Shown here in pieces: positions 6,549-7,325 of a stretch of 7,325 bases of DNA (the first letter of the stretch is position 1; each line of letters starts with the position of its first letter). This DNA comes from a candidate division KSB1 bacterium (GTDB taxonomy: Bacteria > Zhuqueibacterota > JdFR-76 > DREG01), in contig JADFJB010000167.1 of assembly GCA_022566355.1 (NCBI GenBank), positions 1 through 7,325 on the forward strand, written 5' to 3'. The translations under genes were made by a program, and so were the position numbers. The notes under the pieces are model-generated. The model was not told where the DNA came from. It worked only from the letters and a program-made list of their open reading frames with translations, and did no database searches.

Positions 6549-7325
6549 TTACCGCGACCCACCTTGATTGCGCTTGATTTCTTCAATCTGGTAGGTAGCA
6601 AAGTCACGCCAATTGTTATCTTTTTTGGCAAGCTCGAATTGTTGAATCGCTAAAGAGTTATTTCCTGAATCCCTATAGGCTCTTCCTGCTTCGATGTGGG
6701 CGGCGGCAAAAAATCTCCTCTGGCCTTTTTTAATATTTATACAACTCATAGCTGCATCCAAAGCCTCTCTTGGTTTGCCAATATCATTTAAAGCTTTTGA
6801 AAGCCTATAATAGCAATCCGCCATATTTGGATTCGCATAGGTCGCTTCTTTAAATGCCTGAATCCCTTCTGTAGTTCTGCCGAGCTCCATTTGAGAAATT
6901 CCAAGAGCATTATAAGCCAAAGCATATTTTGTATCTTCTGCTACTGCTTTTTGAAACAATTCCACTGCTTTCTTATGATCTGGACGATTTTGCTTCGCAT
7001 AGATAGAACCTGATCCATATAGCGCTTTGGCATTTGTTGGTTCTAATTCAATCGCTTTTTCAAAACTTGCTTTTGCTTCCGGTCTTCGTCCCAGACGTTG
7101 TAATAAATTTCCTTGGGCCACATACACTGTTACATAGTTAGGATTTAAACTAATTGCTTTTTCATATGCTTCCAAAGCCTCCCGTGGTTTACTATCTCTA
7201 GAATAGGCTAACCCTAAACCATAATAAGCTTTTTCGAATGCTTCATCTATTTGAATAGCTTCATTGAATAATCGAACGGATTTTGAAGATTGCCTCTGTC
7301 GCAAGGCTTGAAATCCATCATTTAC
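6549..7325 (-). CDS. TPR-repeat protein, N-terminus beyond the right edge
   Basis: The visible 258 residues are almost wholly tetratricopeptide repeats, a helix-turn-helix scaffold for protein-protein contacts. Counting from the window edge, about six 34-residue units can be seen (starting near 29, 63, 97, 133, 167 and 207). They follow part of an earlier unit (NDGFQAL, then RLFNEAIQID). Typical repeat cores are AYYGLGLAYSRDSKPREALEA and ALYGSGSIYAKQNRPDHKKA; the third unit carries a two-residue insertion. The protein ends in a basic, Gly-rich tail (KRNQGGSR). The frame is open through base 7325, so the gene is cut by the window; the TTG at 7304 is an internal leucine, not a start. Whether it has a signal peptide or another N-terminal domain cannot be seen. 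It ends at a strong terminator and shows no link to its neighbours. Confidence 0.85.
   Translation of the reverse strand, partial: VNDGFQALRQRQSSKSVRLFNEAIQIDEAFEKAYYGLGLAYSRDSKPREALEAYEKAISLNPNYVTVYVAQGNLLQRLGRRPEAKASFEKAIELEPTNAKALYGSGSIYAKQNRPDHKKAVELFQKAVAEDTKYALAYNALGISQMELGRTTEGIQAFKEATYANPNMADCYYRLSKALNDIGKPREALDAAMSCINIKKGQRRFFAAAHIEAGRAYRDSGNNSLAIQQFELAKKDNNWRDFATYQIEEIKRNQGGSR

Overview
The window reads as an AT-rich bacterial chromosome segment from the FCB side of the tree (Bacteroidota, Ignavibacteria, Calditrichota, KSB1, Marinimicrobia and relatives). The main evidence is the C-terminal type IX secretion (T9SS) sorting domain at the left end, with the NYPNPFNPSTTI signature typical of those groups. 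Shine-Dalgarno sequences are mostly weak or absent, which also fits. I cannot name a species.

Layout. Positions 1-71 hold the last 22 codons of an acidic protein that starts outside the window. Positions 122-658 hold a short T9SS-domain ORF that lacks a signal peptide and is probably the tail of a broken secreted-protein gene. A strong hairpin terminator (698-737) closes this block. On the minus strand, sfsA (2146-1451) and nth (1451-783) form a two-gene operon overlapping by one base (TAATG); both encode proteins with nuclease folds. A 213-base divergent intergenic region (2147-2359) separates them from the plus-strand pair: a 602-residue fusion of a FakA-like DhaL kinase with a FakB-like DegV domain, then plsY. 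plsY converges, with only a 10-base gap, on a minus-strand YdjM-type membrane metal-dependent hydrolase (5379-4813). Further right on the minus strand lie a degenerate HD-GYP-like protein (6355-5453) and the C-terminal part of a TPR-repeat protein that runs off the right edge and ends at a clear terminator (6490-6520).

How the genes fit together. The most coherent unit is the DhaL-DegV fusion plus plsY. In Firmicutes, FakA phosphorylates a fatty acid held by FakB (a DegV-family protein), and PlsY transfers the acyl group from acyl-phosphate to glycerol-3-phosphate. Here the kinase and the fatty-acid carrier appear to be one polypeptide, encoded immediately upstream of the acyltransferase that would use the product. 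This suggests a compact route from free fatty acid to lysophosphatidic acid. The rest looks like ordinary housekeeping or poorly characterised genes. I see no CRISPR array, insertion sequence, tRNA or rRNA.
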